A stretch of 64,000 bases of DNA from Gammaproteobacteria bacterium (GCA_029862045.1 JAOTYE010000004.1:1-64000), one strand, 5' to 3'. Positions 34,136 through 43,248 are shown, counted from the stretch's first letter. The notes: a model not told the origin generated them from the letters alone. Made by a program: numbers and translations.

Positions 34136-35467
34136 ATGCAAGGCAATTTTCTAAACCACCTGTACCTGTACGTGTATCTGATTCCGGTACTGGTGATCGT
34201 GATCTGGTACTGGCGTCGCCACGCCCGGCTGGAACGCGAAAGTTTCGCCGCGCTCAAGGAGGCGACAGAAGCCGGCCTGCTGGAGCCGCCCTCGCTGCAT
34301 CCGGACATTGACCCAAGAAAGTGTATTGGCTGCAAGTCGTGCGTCGCGGCGTGTCCGGAACAGGACGCGCATGCCGTGCTTGGCATGATCGGCAAAAAGG
34401 CCTGGCTGATCGGTCCGTCCGATTGCATTGGTCACGGCACCTGCAAGGATGTTTGTCCGGCCGATGCGATAAAACTGGTTTTTGGCACCACGACACGCGG
34501 TATCGACATTCCTGTCATCAAACCGAACTTCGAGACAGATGTGCCCGGCGTTTTCATTGCAGGTGAGCTGGGCGGCATGGGGCTGATCCGCAATGCGATT
34601 GAGCAGGGTCGTCAGGCGACGCAGTCGATCATCGACCTGCTGAAAACAGGCCACAGCAATCAGCTCGATCTCGTCATTGTCGGTGCAGGTCCCGCCGGGT
34701 TCTCATCGACCCTGGCGGCAAAAGCGGCGAAGCTAAGATCCGTGACCGTCGAACAGGAAGAGCTCGGTGGCGCAGTTGCGCATTTTCCACGCCGCAAGCT
34801 TGTCATGACACATCCTGCTGATTTGCCAATCTTTGGCAAGATGACATTCCGGGAAGTGCAAAAAGAAGAGCTGATTGAATTCTGGAAGCACGTTGAGAAA
34901 AAGACCGCTATATCCATAAACTACGATGAGCGCGTCGACGAAATTGAACCGGCAGCTGGCGGGCCTGGCTATGTCGTGACGACGAACAAGGCAAGCTATG
35001 ACACCCGCGCCGTGTTAATCGCAATAGGTCGGGCTGGCACGCCCCGGCAACTCGGGGTACCGGGCGAAGAGCTGCCAAAGGTCACGTATCGATTGATCGA
35101 TCCTGAGCAGTATGCAAATCAGCACGTTCTGGTCGTTGGTGGAGGTGACAGTGCGCTCGAAGCTGCGACCAGTATCGCAGCGGAGCCAGGTACGACAGTA
35201 ACGCTTTCCTATCGATCGGCCGCGTTCAGCCGGGCAAAGCCAAAGAATCGCGACAAAGTCGAGGCGATGCAGAGCGATGGCAGACTGAAGGTGCTATTCA
35301 GTTCGAATGTCAAAGAGATTCGGCAGGACTCGGTCGTCATCGCGGTAGGAGAGAAAATCGGCAAGCTGAAGAACGATGCAGTCATCGTGTCCGCGGGCGG
35401 TATTTTGCCCACCGCATTTCTGAAAAAGATCGGCATCAACGTCGAGACGAAGTGGGGCACCGAGTAG
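34136..35467 (+). CDS. membrane-anchored 4Fe-4S / FAD / NAD(P) oxidoreductase
   Basis: The protein (443 residues from ATG 34136) has one N-terminal membrane helix (about 8-26). A ferredoxin-like region follows, with a normal cluster motif CIGCKSCVAACP and a second motif CIGHGTCKDVCP in which the second cysteine is histidine. A thioredoxin-reductase-like flavoprotein comes next, with the FAD motif VIVGAGPAGFSST and the NAD(P) motif VLVVGGGDSALEA, ending in a PTAFLKKIG segment. It should pass electrons between NAD(P)H and a membrane partner. It is divergent from the cytochrome b paralogue and is the natural cytoplasmic entry or exit of the cytochrome chain. An upstream in-frame ATG (34082) would overlap the divergent gene; the internal one begins directly at the membrane helix. 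Confidence 0.85.
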   Translation: MQGNFLNHLYLYVYLIPVLVIVIWYWRRHARLERESFAALKEATEAGLLEPPSLHPDIDPRKCIGCKSCVAACPEQDAHAVLGMIGKKAWLIGPSDCIGHGTCKDVCPADAIKLVFGTTTRGIDIPVIKPNFETDVPGVFIAGELGGMGLIRNAIEQGRQATQSIIDLLKTGHSNQLDLVIVGAGPAGFSSTLAAKAAKLRSVTVEQEELGGAVAHFPRRKLVMTHPADLPIFGKMTFREVQKEELIEFWKHVEKKTAISINYDERVDEIEPAAGGPGYVVTTNKASYDTRAVLIAIGRAGTPRQLGVPGEELPKVTYRLIDPEQYANQHVLVVGGGDSALEAATSIAAEPGTTVTLSYRSAAFSRAKPKNRDKVEAMQSDGRLKVLFSSNVKEIRQDSVVIAVGEKIGKLKNDAVIVSAGGILPTAFLKKIGINVETKWGTE

Positions 35468-35520
35468 GAATGATGACTGCGCACTTGACGCATAGGTACT
35501 GTTAGGAATAGCCTCGGTAC

Positions 35521-35548
35521 TACGATTTAGCGATACTGCAAAATCGTA
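35521..35548. promoter_or_regulatory. palindromic operator candidate in front of the cus-like operon
   Basis: TACGATTT at 35521-35528 is matched exactly by AAATCGTA at 35541-35548 (12-base spacer). It lies just before the first gene of the metal-efflux operon. Upstream, TTGACG (about 35485-35490) is a good -35 box, with an ATAGCC-like -10 about 17 bases later, so the palindrome would overlap the transcription start region. A metal-responsive repressor or response regulator could bind here. Confidence 0.5.
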
Positions 35549-35562
35549 TTAGAGACAAGCAC

Positions 35563-36003
35563 TTGAGCCAGCTCGCCAGCATCAGACAACGGCAGCAAAC
35601 CTGGGGCCGCCGCGCCTTGGGCTTGTTTGTGGCTGTGTGGCTGAATCTGGCGCTGCAGCCCTGTGCGATGGCGTATACGGCCGGCGACGACCACGATTGC
35701 CCGCACTGCCCGCCCGCCGAGACGCATGAGCACGGCGGTATGCACGGCAACATGGACCACAAGGTGCCGTGCGCTGACGGTTTGTCAGATTGCGCAGTCG
35801 CTGAAGATGTGAATCACGATGGGCGCAACGGGCAATCGAAACTCAAAGATGCTCCGACCGACACAACATTCGCAATCGCCTCCGATGAACTAGCAGCGCC
35901 CTATCATCATCCGGTCGATGCGACGTCGCTGCCACGATACGCGTCAGTACATGCTGGCGCACCACCACCCCTTCACGTTCTCAATTGCGTCTATCTGGAT
36001 TAA
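35563..36003 (+). CDS. small exported His/Cys-rich protein of the metal-efflux operon
   Basis: The 146-residue protein has an N-terminal signal (about residues 14-37, ending PCAMAY) followed by a metal-binding-looking segment, CPHCPP then HEHGGMHGNMDHK (about 46-66). The C-terminus is LHVLNCVYLD. Small secreted proteins of this type often precede Cus/Czc-type efflux genes and are thought to bind copper or silver in the periplasm. I do not recognise a named family. The start is TTG 35563 with only a weak ribosome-binding site, 15 bases after the palindrome. The TolC-like gene follows after 55 bp. Confidence 0.65.
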   Translation: MSQLASIRQRQQTWGRRALGLFVAVWLNLALQPCAMAYTAGDDHDCPHCPPAETHEHGGMHGNMDHKVPCADGLSDCAVAEDVNHDGRNGQSKLKDAPTDTTFAIASDELAAPYHHPVDATSLPRYASVHAGAPPPLHVLNCVYLD

Positions 36004-36058
36004 CGATCTCTTCGTAGTAAGCCGTTCTTAACCGGTTCCTGACGAAGGAGATTGTTCG

Positions 36059-37330
36059 ATGACGTTTTTCCGTGGGCGACAGCCCTTATACATTCTTGTT
36101 GTAGCTCTGGCGCTTTCGTTTGCGGCGCAAGCACAACACAACGTGCCACTGACACTCGCCGAAGCCGAGGACCTGGCTCGTGAGCAGGAGCCCGGTCACG
36201 CGGCATTGCTGGCGCGTGCCTCGGCCCTTTTGGAGCAAGCGGTCGTCGCCGGGCAGCTACCCGACCCGACGATGCGCATTGGTCTTGCCAACTACCCGAT
36301 CAGTTCAGGCAGTTTCTCGACCGAAGGCATGACGCAGGCGCAACTGGGCTTTCGGCAGAACTTTCCATCCGGCAAGTCACGCGCGTTCAGTACGCAACAA
36401 TACGAGTCACTCGCGCTTGAGATGAATGCCGGCGCCGCCGCGCGCTCGAGAGATGTTCTGACAAATGTGCGCATCGCCTGGCTAGAGACTTACTATTGGC
36501 AACAGGCTCGTGACATCGTCACGGTGTCGCGCCCGTTCTTTCTGGATTTGGCCGAGATATCGCTATCGTTGTACACCGTGGGGCGCAAGACCCAGCAAGA
36601 CGTACTTCGTGCAGAGCTCGAACTCAATCGCCTGGACGATCGACTGATCGAAATCGATCGACGACATGCGGAGGCGCGAGCGGCACTATCGGAATGGCTT
36701 GGCACAGACGCGAAGCGGCCCGTCGCGGCAAAGCTACCCGCATGGGAGCAGGTGCCCGCCCTTGAGATGCTGCACGAGAATCTGTCATCGCATCCGGTGG
36801 TGCTTGCCGCGGATGCGCAAGTCGCCGCACGGCGCGCAAGCGTTGCAATCGCAGAGGAGCGCAAGAAACCCGGCTGGGCGCTCGACCTGGGATATGGATA
36901 TCGCGACGGCGAATTGCCCAGTGGCGATCCGCGCTCCGACTTCGTCAGTTTGTCAGTAACGATGGACCTGCCGTTTTTCCAAAAAAATCGGCAAGACAGA
37001 TCGTTATCAGCGGCGCTCAGTGAACGCAGTGCGGCGGAATTGAGCAAGAACGAATTGCTGCGGCGGCTGACGAGTCAGCTGGATGCGGAGTACGCGCACT
37101 GGAAGGACATCAGCCGGCGTGTGGCACTTTACGAGACGTCAATTCTTTCGTTATCCGCGGACCACGCGCAAGCAGCGCTGCTTGCTTACCAAAGTGAGGC
37201 TGGCGATTTCGCCGATGTCATGCGTGGCTACATCGATGATCTCAATACACGTCTCGATCACGTCCGTTTACAAGTCGAGCGCGCGCAAAGTTATGCCGCG
37301 CTTGCAAACCTCGGAGGGCTATCCCGATGA
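36059..37330 (+). CDS. cusC: TolC-family outer-membrane channel (CusC-like)
   Basis: The 423-residue protein has a signal peptide (ending FAAQAQ) and two outer-membrane efflux repeats: long helices with LTLAEAEDLAREQEPG near the start and a second cycle from about residue 235. PDPTMRIGLANYP and GFRQNFPSGK are typical of the CusC/CzcC branch. It forms the exit duct of the tripartite pump encoded by the next two genes. AGGAG precedes ATG 36059 by 8 bases. Its stop overlaps the adaptor start (ATGA). The symbol is by homology of the operon and not proof of substrate. Confidence 0.85.
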   Translation: MTFFRGRQPLYILVVALALSFAAQAQHNVPLTLAEAEDLAREQEPGHAALLARASALLEQAVVAGQLPDPTMRIGLANYPISSGSFSTEGMTQAQLGFRQNFPSGKSRAFSTQQYESLALEMNAGAAARSRDVLTNVRIAWLETYYWQQARDIVTVSRPFFLDLAEISLSLYTVGRKTQQDVLRAELELNRLDDRLIEIDRRHAEARAALSEWLGTDAKRPVAAKLPAWEQVPALEMLHENLSSHPVVLAADAQVAARRASVAIAEERKKPGWALDLGYGYRDGELPSGDPRSDFVSLSVTMDLPFFQKNRQDRSLSAALSERSAAELSKNELLRRLTSQLDAEYAHWKDISRRVALYETSILSLSADHAQAALLAYQSEAGDFADVMRGYIDDLNTRLDHVRLQVERAQSYAALANLGGLSR

Positions 37331-38571
37331 GAACAGAAATCACAATTGCCGCAGTGCTGATTGCCGCATTACTGGCCGGGATCACGATTGGCCGTTGGAC
37401 GTCATCGGATAGCGAAATGAACATGGGTGCCACCGGCACAACAGGGCGCGACATTTTGTATTGGGTCGCGCCGATGGATCCGAACTACCGCCGCGACGAA
37501 GCGGGCAAGTCACCCATGGGCATGGATCTCGTGCCGGTGTATGCAGACGAGGTCGATGCCGTGCCGGGCACAGTGAAAATCGATCCGACGATCGTCAACA
37601 ATCTTGGCGTGCGAACGGCGCTTGCCGAGATCGGGCCTTTATCGCGCCGAATAGAGACTGTCGGCAACATCAACTACGACGAGGATACCCTGCTACACGT
37701 GCATACGCGTGTCGACGGCTGGATCGAGAAATTAGCCACGACAGCGACGGGCGACCCGGTCAAGAAAGGCCAGCTATTGTTCGAGCTCTACTCCCCGACG
37801 CTGGTTAATGCACAGCAGGAGTATCTTGCGGCACGCCGTAGCAATAACTCCGTATTGCGAAGCGCGTCGCGGGACCGTCTCGTCGCACTCGGGGTGACGA
37901 CGAGCGAAATTACGCGCCTGGATAAAGAACGCACAGCGAGCCAACGAGTTCGCGTATACGCCGAGGCTGACGGTGTCATCGCGCATCTTGGCGTTCGCGA
38001 AGGCATTTTCGTCACGCCTGCAACCGAAGTCATGTCGGTTGCCCGGCTCGATCGTGTCTGGGTGATCGCGGAGGTTTTCGAACGGCAGGCTGCCTGGGTC
38101 GAGCCCGGGCAACACGCCGAGGTCGAACTCGACTACGTGCCTGGTAAACGCTGGCAGGGTACGGTCGACTACGTCTATCCCGAGCTTGATGCAAAGACGC
38201 GCACACTCAAGGTTCGGATTCGCTTCGACAATGAGGATGAAGTGTTGCGGCCGAACATGTTCGCCCGCGTCACCTTGTTTGCCGCAGAGACGGAGCCGGT
38301 CGTACACGTGCCGCGTGAAGCGTTGATTCGTGGCGGTAGCGTGAACCGGGTGGTATTGGCGCTCGGCGAAGGCCGTTTTCGTGCCCAATCTGTTGAAGTC
38401 GGCATCGAATCCGGCAGCCGGGTTGCCATTCTTGAAGGTGTGTCAGCTGGAGATCGAATCGTCACCTCCGGGCAGTTCCTTATCGACTCCGAGTCCAACA
38501 TCGAGGCTGCGCTGTCGCGCATGGACGAGCCGGCGGATCAAAATGAGCATCAGCCGGAGTCAGCACAATGA
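37327..38571 (+). CDS. cusB: RND periplasmic adaptor with heavy-metal-binding domain (CusB-like)
   Basis: The 414-residue protein has an N-terminal membrane anchor (about 5-22). A heavy-metal-binding YHS-like domain follows (YWVAPMDP...SPMGMDLVPVY, about 46-73). The membrane-fusion fold comes next: barrel-sandwich halves around IDPTIVNNLGVRT and VHTRVDGWIEKL, a helical hairpin (VNAQQEYLAARR), and a beta-barrel (RVTLFAAETEPVVHVPREAL). The Met-rich motif favours copper/silver. It links the CusA-like pump to the TolC-like channel. It overlaps both neighbours by ATGA, so the three are translated as a unit. Confidence 0.9.
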   Translation: MRTEITIAAVLIAALLAGITIGRWTSSDSEMNMGATGTTGRDILYWVAPMDPNYRRDEAGKSPMGMDLVPVYADEVDAVPGTVKIDPTIVNNLGVRTALAEIGPLSRRIETVGNINYDEDTLLHVHTRVDGWIEKLATTATGDPVKKGQLLFELYSPTLVNAQQEYLAARRSNNSVLRSASRDRLVALGVTTSEITRLDKERTASQRVRVYAEADGVIAHLGVREGIFVTPATEVMSVARLDRVWVIAEVFERQAAWVEPGQHAEVELDYVPGKRWQGTVDYVYPELDAKTRTLKVRIRFDNEDEVLRPNMFARVTLFAAETEPVVHVPREALIRGGSVNRVVLALGEGRFRAQSVEVGIESGSRVAILEGVSAGDRIVTSGQFLIDSESNIEAALSRMDEPADQNEHQPESAQ

Positions 38572-41500
38572 TCACAGGGCTGATTCGTTGGTCGATATCG
38601 AATCGGATACTGGTTCTGATCATGACCGTGTTCGTGACGGCGTGGGGAGTCTACTCGCTGTGGCAGACGCCGGTCGATGCGTTGCCGGACCTCTCGGACG
38701 TACAGGTCATCATCAAGACACCGTTTCCGGGGCAGGCGCCCCAAGTCGTCGAGGATCAGGTGACGTATCCATTGACGACGGCCATGCTGTCGGTGCCGAA
38801 AGCCGTCACAGTGCGTGGCTATTCGTTTTTTGGCGATTCGTATGTCTACGTTATCTTCGAAGATGGCACCGATCTTTACTGGGCGCGTTCCCGGGTTCTC
38901 GAATACCTGAGTCAGGTTGCCGGACAGTTACCTGACAATGCCAAGCCGGCGCTGGGTCCGGACGCGACGGGTGTGGGCTGGATATTCGAGTACGCGCTGG
39001 TCGATCGCAGCGGGCAGCACGACCTCGCCGAGCTGCGCAGCCTGCAGGACTGGTTCCTGAAATATGAACTGCAGACGGTACCCGGCGTCGCCGAGGTCGC
39101 GACCATTGGTGGCATGGTCCGGCAGTATCAGGTTGAAGTCGATCCCGACAAGCTGCGCGCGTTCGGGATTCCGCTCGCGAAACTGCGATCCGCCATCCAA
39201 CAGGGCAATCAGGAGACCGGTGGTTCTGTCATTGAGATGGGCGAAGCCGAGTACATGGTCCGCGCCACCGGCTATATACAAAACCTGGAAGACCTGGCCG
39301 ATATACCGTTGGGCGTTAACGATCAGGGTACGCCACTCGTACTATCCGACGTTGCCGAGATTCGGCTGGGCCCGCAAATGCGGCGTGGTGTAGCCGACCT
39401 CGACGGCGAGGGCGAAGTGGTCGGTGGCGTCATCGTCATGCGCTGGGGAGAGAACGCATCGAAAACGATTGCTGCGGTAAAGGATCGCCTCGTGGAGTTG
39501 CAGCGCAGTGTGCCCGAAGGCGTCGAGATAGTGACAACTTACGACCGCTCGGATCTGATTGAGCGTGCTGTTGATACATTACAAGGCAAACTCGTCGAGG
39601 AATTTCTCGTCGTCGCGCTCGTGTGTGCCGTATTCCTGTTTCATCTTCGTTCGTCGGCCGTCATCATCCTCAGTTTGCCTGTCGGAATTCTCGTCGCGTT
39701 CATCGTTATGAGCTGGCAAGGTATCAACGCGAACATCATGTCGCTGGGCGGAATTGCGATCGCGATCGGCGCGATGGTCGATGCGGCAATCGTGATGATC
39801 GAGAATGTTCACAAACACATCGAACGAGAACCCCTCACCGATGAAAACCGCTGGCGAATCATGGCCGATGCAGCGAGCGAAGTCGGCCCTCCGCTGTTCT
39901 TCTCGCTGGTTATCATTACGCTGAGTTTTCTGCCTGTCTTTACACTCGAGGCGCAGGAAGGGCGCCTCTTCGCGCCGCTCGCCTACACAAAAACGTACGC
40001 GATGGCTGCTGCTGCGGGCCTGTCAATAACGCTGGTGCCGGTACTCATGGGCTATTTTATCAGAGGCCGCGTTTTGCCCGAGGCCAGAAACCCGATCAAC
40101 CGCATGCTGATCGCGGTATACCGGCCGGTTATTCATGCGGTAATCCGGTTTCCGAAGGGTACGCTGGCACTGGCGGCGGTCGTCCTCATCATTGGCTTAT
40201 GGCCCGCTACGCGCCTGGGCTCGGAGTTCATGCCGCCGCTCGATGAAGGCGACCTCATGTACATGCCAACGACCTATCCTGGTGTGTCAATCGATAAAGC
40301 GCGTGAGTTATTGCAACAGACAGACAAGCTAATCCGCAGCGTGCCGGAAGTTAAAAGTGTATTCGGCAAAATCGGTCGCGCAGAGACAGCCACCGACCCG
40401 GCGCCACTGACGATGATAGAAACGGTGATCCAGTTCAAGCCACAGTCCGAATGGCGAGAGGGCATGACACCGGAGAAATTGCGGGCGGAGCTTGACCGTA
40501 TCGTCAATTACCCGGGCCTCACCAATGCCTGGGTCATGCCGATCAAGACACGCATCGACATGCTGGCGACGGGTATCAAGACGCCCGTGGGGATCAAGTT
40601 ATCCGGACCCGATCTCGATACGATCGAGCAAATCGGCAAGGACCTCGAAATCGTGCTAGCCGCAGTGCGGGGTACGGCGTCGGTGTACTCAGAGCGTGTG
40701 GCGGGCGGCCGCTACGTCGATGTTGATATCGATCGCAAGAAGGCGTCACGCTATGGCCTCAATATTGACGATATACAGGATGTCGTGCGAACCGCCGTCG
40801 GCGGCATGAACGTCACCCAAACCATAGAGGGACTGGAGCGCTATCCAGTAAACGTGCGTTATCCGCAACGCGTCCGCGATTCGATCGAGCAACTCAAGTT
40901 ACTGCCGATCGTTACACCACAGGGCGCGCGCATAGCGCTCGCTGACGTCGCGGATATCAGGGTCGTCGATGGCCCACCTGTCATAAAAAGTGAGAACGCG
41001 CGCCTGAACGGCTGGGTGTATGTGGACATCTCGGACCGGGACATCGGTTCATACGTCGCGGCGGCGCAGCAGGCGGTTGCAGGCTCAGTTGATCTCCCGT
41101 CCGGTTATTCACTTACGTGGTCCGGTCAATACGAGTATATGGTACGCGCCAAAGAGCGCTTGCTGGTCGTCGGCCCGGTTACGCTCGCGATCATCGTTCT
41201 GCTTCTTTTCCTCAACTTCCGCCGCTTTGCCGAGGTGGCAATCATCATGGGCACGTTGCCGATGGCGCTTATCGGCGGGCTCTGGCTCTTATACCTACTT
41301 GGCTACGAACTGTCGGTTGCCGTTGGTGTCGGCTTTATCGCTTTGGCCGGTGTCGCCGTGGAAATCGGCGTGGTGATGCTCGTGTACCTGAATCAGGCGA
41401 TTCGTGAGCGCACCGCAAGTGCCGAGGCCGAAGGTCGTGCGCTTTCAATGGCTGATGTACAACAGTCAGTAATCGAGGGTGCCGTGCTACGAGTGCGGCC

Positions 41501-41714
41501 GATCATGATGACGGTAGCGGCGATTATCGCCGGCCTGTTGCCCATCATGTTGGGCGGCGGCACCGGATCTGAAGTCATGCGACGCATTGCCGCGCCGATG
41601 GTGGGTGGCATGGTCAGCGCAACGATATTGACACTGATTGTTATTCCGGCACTGTTCCTGTTGTGGCGCATGCCCACTGCATCAATTCGTGGCCAAATGG
41701 TGAACCCGGTGTGA
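38568..41714 (+). CDS. cusA: heavy-metal RND efflux pump (CusA-like)
   Basis: The 1048-residue protein has the full HME-RND topology of 12 helices with two large periplasmic loops. GGIAIAIGAMVDAAIVMIEN in TM4, GRLFAPLAYTKTYAMA, and RIDMLATGIKTPVGIK in the periplasmic domain match the CusA (monovalent Cu/Ag) branch more closely than CzcA; this Met-containing segment is where CusA coordinates metal. It uses the proton gradient to expel metal from periplasm or cytoplasm. It is the last gene of the overlapping efflux operon, with no frameshift or missing block. The next gene begins 69 bp later. Metal specificity remains inferred. Confidence 0.93.
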   Translation: MITGLIRWSISNRILVLIMTVFVTAWGVYSLWQTPVDALPDLSDVQVIIKTPFPGQAPQVVEDQVTYPLTTAMLSVPKAVTVRGYSFFGDSYVYVIFEDGTDLYWARSRVLEYLSQVAGQLPDNAKPALGPDATGVGWIFEYALVDRSGQHDLAELRSLQDWFLKYELQTVPGVAEVATIGGMVRQYQVEVDPDKLRAFGIPLAKLRSAIQQGNQETGGSVIEMGEAEYMVRATGYIQNLEDLADIPLGVNDQGTPLVLSDVAEIRLGPQMRRGVADLDGEGEVVGGVIVMRWGENASKTIAAVKDRLVELQRSVPEGVEIVTTYDRSDLIERAVDTLQGKLVEEFLVVALVCAVFLFHLRSSAVIILSLPVGILVAFIVMSWQGINANIMSLGGIAIAIGAMVDAAIVMIENVHKHIEREPLTDENRWRIMADAASEVGPPLFFSLVIITLSFLPVFTLEAQEGRLFAPLAYTKTYAMAAAAGLSITLVPVLMGYFIRGRVLPEARNPINRMLIAVYRPVIHAVIRFPKGTLALAAVVLIIGLWPATRLGSEFMPPLDEGDLMYMPTTYPGVSIDKARELLQQTDKLIRSVPEVKSVFGKIGRAETATDPAPLTMIETVIQFKPQSEWREGMTPEKLRAELDRIVNYPGLTNAWVMPIKTRIDMLATGIKTPVGIKLSGPDLDTIEQIGKDLEIVLAAVRGTASVYSERVAGGRYVDVDIDRKKASRYGLNIDDIQDVVRTAVGGMNVTQTIEGLERYPVNVRYPQRVRDSIEQLKLLPIVTPQGARIALADVADIRVVDGPPVIKSENARLNGWVYVDISDRDIGSYVAAAQQAVAGSVDLPSGYSLTWSGQYEYMVRAKERLLVVGPVTLAIIVLLLFLNFRRFAEVAIIMGTLPMALIGGLWLLYLLGYELSVAVGVGFIALAGVAVEIGVVMLVYLNQAIRERTASAEAEGRALSMADVQQSVIEGAVLRVRPIMMTVAAIIAGLLPIMLGGGTGSEVMRRIAAPMVGGMVSATILTLIVIPALFLLWRMPTASIRGQMVNPV

Positions 41715-41783
41715 TCTTGACGTGACATTTCGCGGGAAAACTCTCCTTCGCATGATTTCTAATCACACGATGGGGAAATTCCG

Positions 41784-42488
41784 ATGAAAACAATTCTAAA
41801 AGTTGCGCTGCTCGTTACATCGCTGTCGGCGATGTCGATAACGAATGCGGCTGACTTCAATGTAAAGATCACAAACCTGACCAACGGTATCTGGTACACG
41901 CCGTTCCTCGTTGCCGCGCATCCTGACGGGACAAGTTTGTTCGAAGCAGGCCAGCCCGCTTCGGCTAATCTGCAGGCTATGGCCGAGGGCGGCGATATTT
42001 CCGGTCTGGTTGCCGATTTGCAGGGCCTTGGCGCGACGATTGCAGAGAACCCGGCCAATGGCATGTTACCGCCTGCGATGAGTGCCGACGTCGACCTCAA
42101 TACGGACGGTACAACCAATGTACTGCTATCCATTGTCGCGATGCTATTGCCGACTAACGATGCATTTGCCGGCCTCAATTCGGTCAATATTCCGACAGAG
42201 CCAGGCACTTATGTCTTTGATGTGCCTGCCTACGACGCGGGTACCGAGGCCAATGACGAGCTGGTCACGGGCGGCGGAGCACCCGGCGCGGCAGGCATAC
42301 CCGGCGATCCGGGCGGCCTGACAGGTACCGGCGGTACGGGTGCTGCAGCGGCCGATGCCAACATGAATGTGCACATTCATCGCAACACGCTTGGAGATAC
42401 TGATGCCAACGCCGGCATCAGCGACCTCGATAGCACAGTACATCGTTGGTTGAACCCGGTTGTTCGTGTCGTCGTTACAGTTCGCTAG
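41784..42488 (+). CDS. secreted spondin-domain protein
   Basis: The 234-residue protein has a signal peptide (ending ITNAAD) and a spondin-like domain: FNVKITNLTNGIWYTPFLVAAHPDG, then the ASANLQAMAEGGD and VFDVPAYDAGTEANDE segments, ending WLNPVVRVVVTVR. Between about 160 and 185 it carries a Gly/Pro-rich linker. Bacterial spondin_N proteins are extracytoplasmic and of unknown function. The gene follows the metal pump on the same strand. Its product is a homologue of the next gene's product, so the pair arose by duplication. Confidence 0.85.
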   Translation: MKTILKVALLVTSLSAMSITNAADFNVKITNLTNGIWYTPFLVAAHPDGTSLFEAGQPASANLQAMAEGGDISGLVADLQGLGATIAENPANGMLPPAMSADVDLNTDGTTNVLLSIVAMLLPTNDAFAGLNSVNIPTEPGTYVFDVPAYDAGTEANDELVTGGGAPGAAGIPGDPGGLTGTGGTGAAAADANMNVHIHRNTLGDTDANAGISDLDSTVHRWLNPVVRVVVTVR

Positions 42489-42498
42489 GGGGTACGTC

Positions 42499-43233
42499 AT
42501 GACACTCCAAATCGAAAAACGATTGGCAGCGGTATTCTGCATCACGACCGCGCTTGGCCTGGCCGCTTGCGACAATGACAACGATCGCCCACCGCCGCCA
42601 CCACCACCACCGGCCATGGCGAGCTTTGATGTATCGGTGACCAACCTGACCAATGCGCAACCCCTGTCCCCGGTCGCGGTTATTGCCCACCAGGATGGCT
42701 TTGCGGTATTCGCCATCGGGGCGCCGGCCTCTGCGGCCCTTGAGGAACTTGCCGAAGGCGGTGATAACAGCGCATTGCTGGCAGCGGCTGACGCCGATGG
42801 GGCGGTCGTAACCTCCGGGTCCGGCATGGCGCCTGTGGGCCCTGCGGGTAGCGAGACGGTGACAATCGAGTTGCTTGAAAGCGACTTACCAGACCTGCGT
42901 GTCAGCGTTAGCAGCATGCTGGTCAACACCAACGATGCAATAACTGGCGCAAACAGTGTCACGGTCGGGGACATGGCCGTCGGCGACTCCCTAAGCGTGT
43001 ATGGCACGGCTTACGATGCGGGTACTGAAGCGAACACCGAGGCAGCGATCCACATCCCCGGCCCGGCAGGTGGTGGCGAAGGATTCAATGCTGCCCGCGA
43101 CGATCGGGCGGATCAGGTCTCAATGCACGGCGGTGTGGTCAGCCAGGATGACGGGCTTGCAACATCGGATTTGAGCGGCCAACATCGCTTCGACAATCCC
43201 GTTGTGCGCATCAGCATCAGCCGTACCGACTAG
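42499..43233 (+). CDS. spondin-domain lipoprotein
   Basis: The protein (244 residues from ATG 42499) has a lipoprotein signal (TALGLAAC), a short DNDNDR linker, a run of eight prolines (about residues 34-41) and a spondin domain aligned with the upstream protein (FDVSVTNLTNAQPLSPVAVIAHQDG, AYDAGTEANTEA, FDNPVVRISIS). The proline run probably acts as a rigid spacer from the membrane. AGGGGGT 6 bases before the ATG fixes the start, 10 bases after the stop of the first spondin gene. The two proteins probably work together, one secreted and one membrane-tethered. Confidence 0.85.
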   Translation: MTLQIEKRLAAVFCITTALGLAACDNDNDRPPPPPPPPAMASFDVSVTNLTNAQPLSPVAVIAHQDGFAVFAIGAPASAALEELAEGGDNSALLAAADADGAVVTSGSGMAPVGPAGSETVTIELLESDLPDLRVSVSSMLVNTNDAITGANSVTVGDMAVGDSLSVYGTAYDAGTEANTEAAIHIPGPAGGGEGFNAARDDRADQVSMHGGVVSQDDGLATSDLSGQHRFDNPVVRISISRTD

Positions 43234-43248
43234 GCTCAATGCGGCGTT

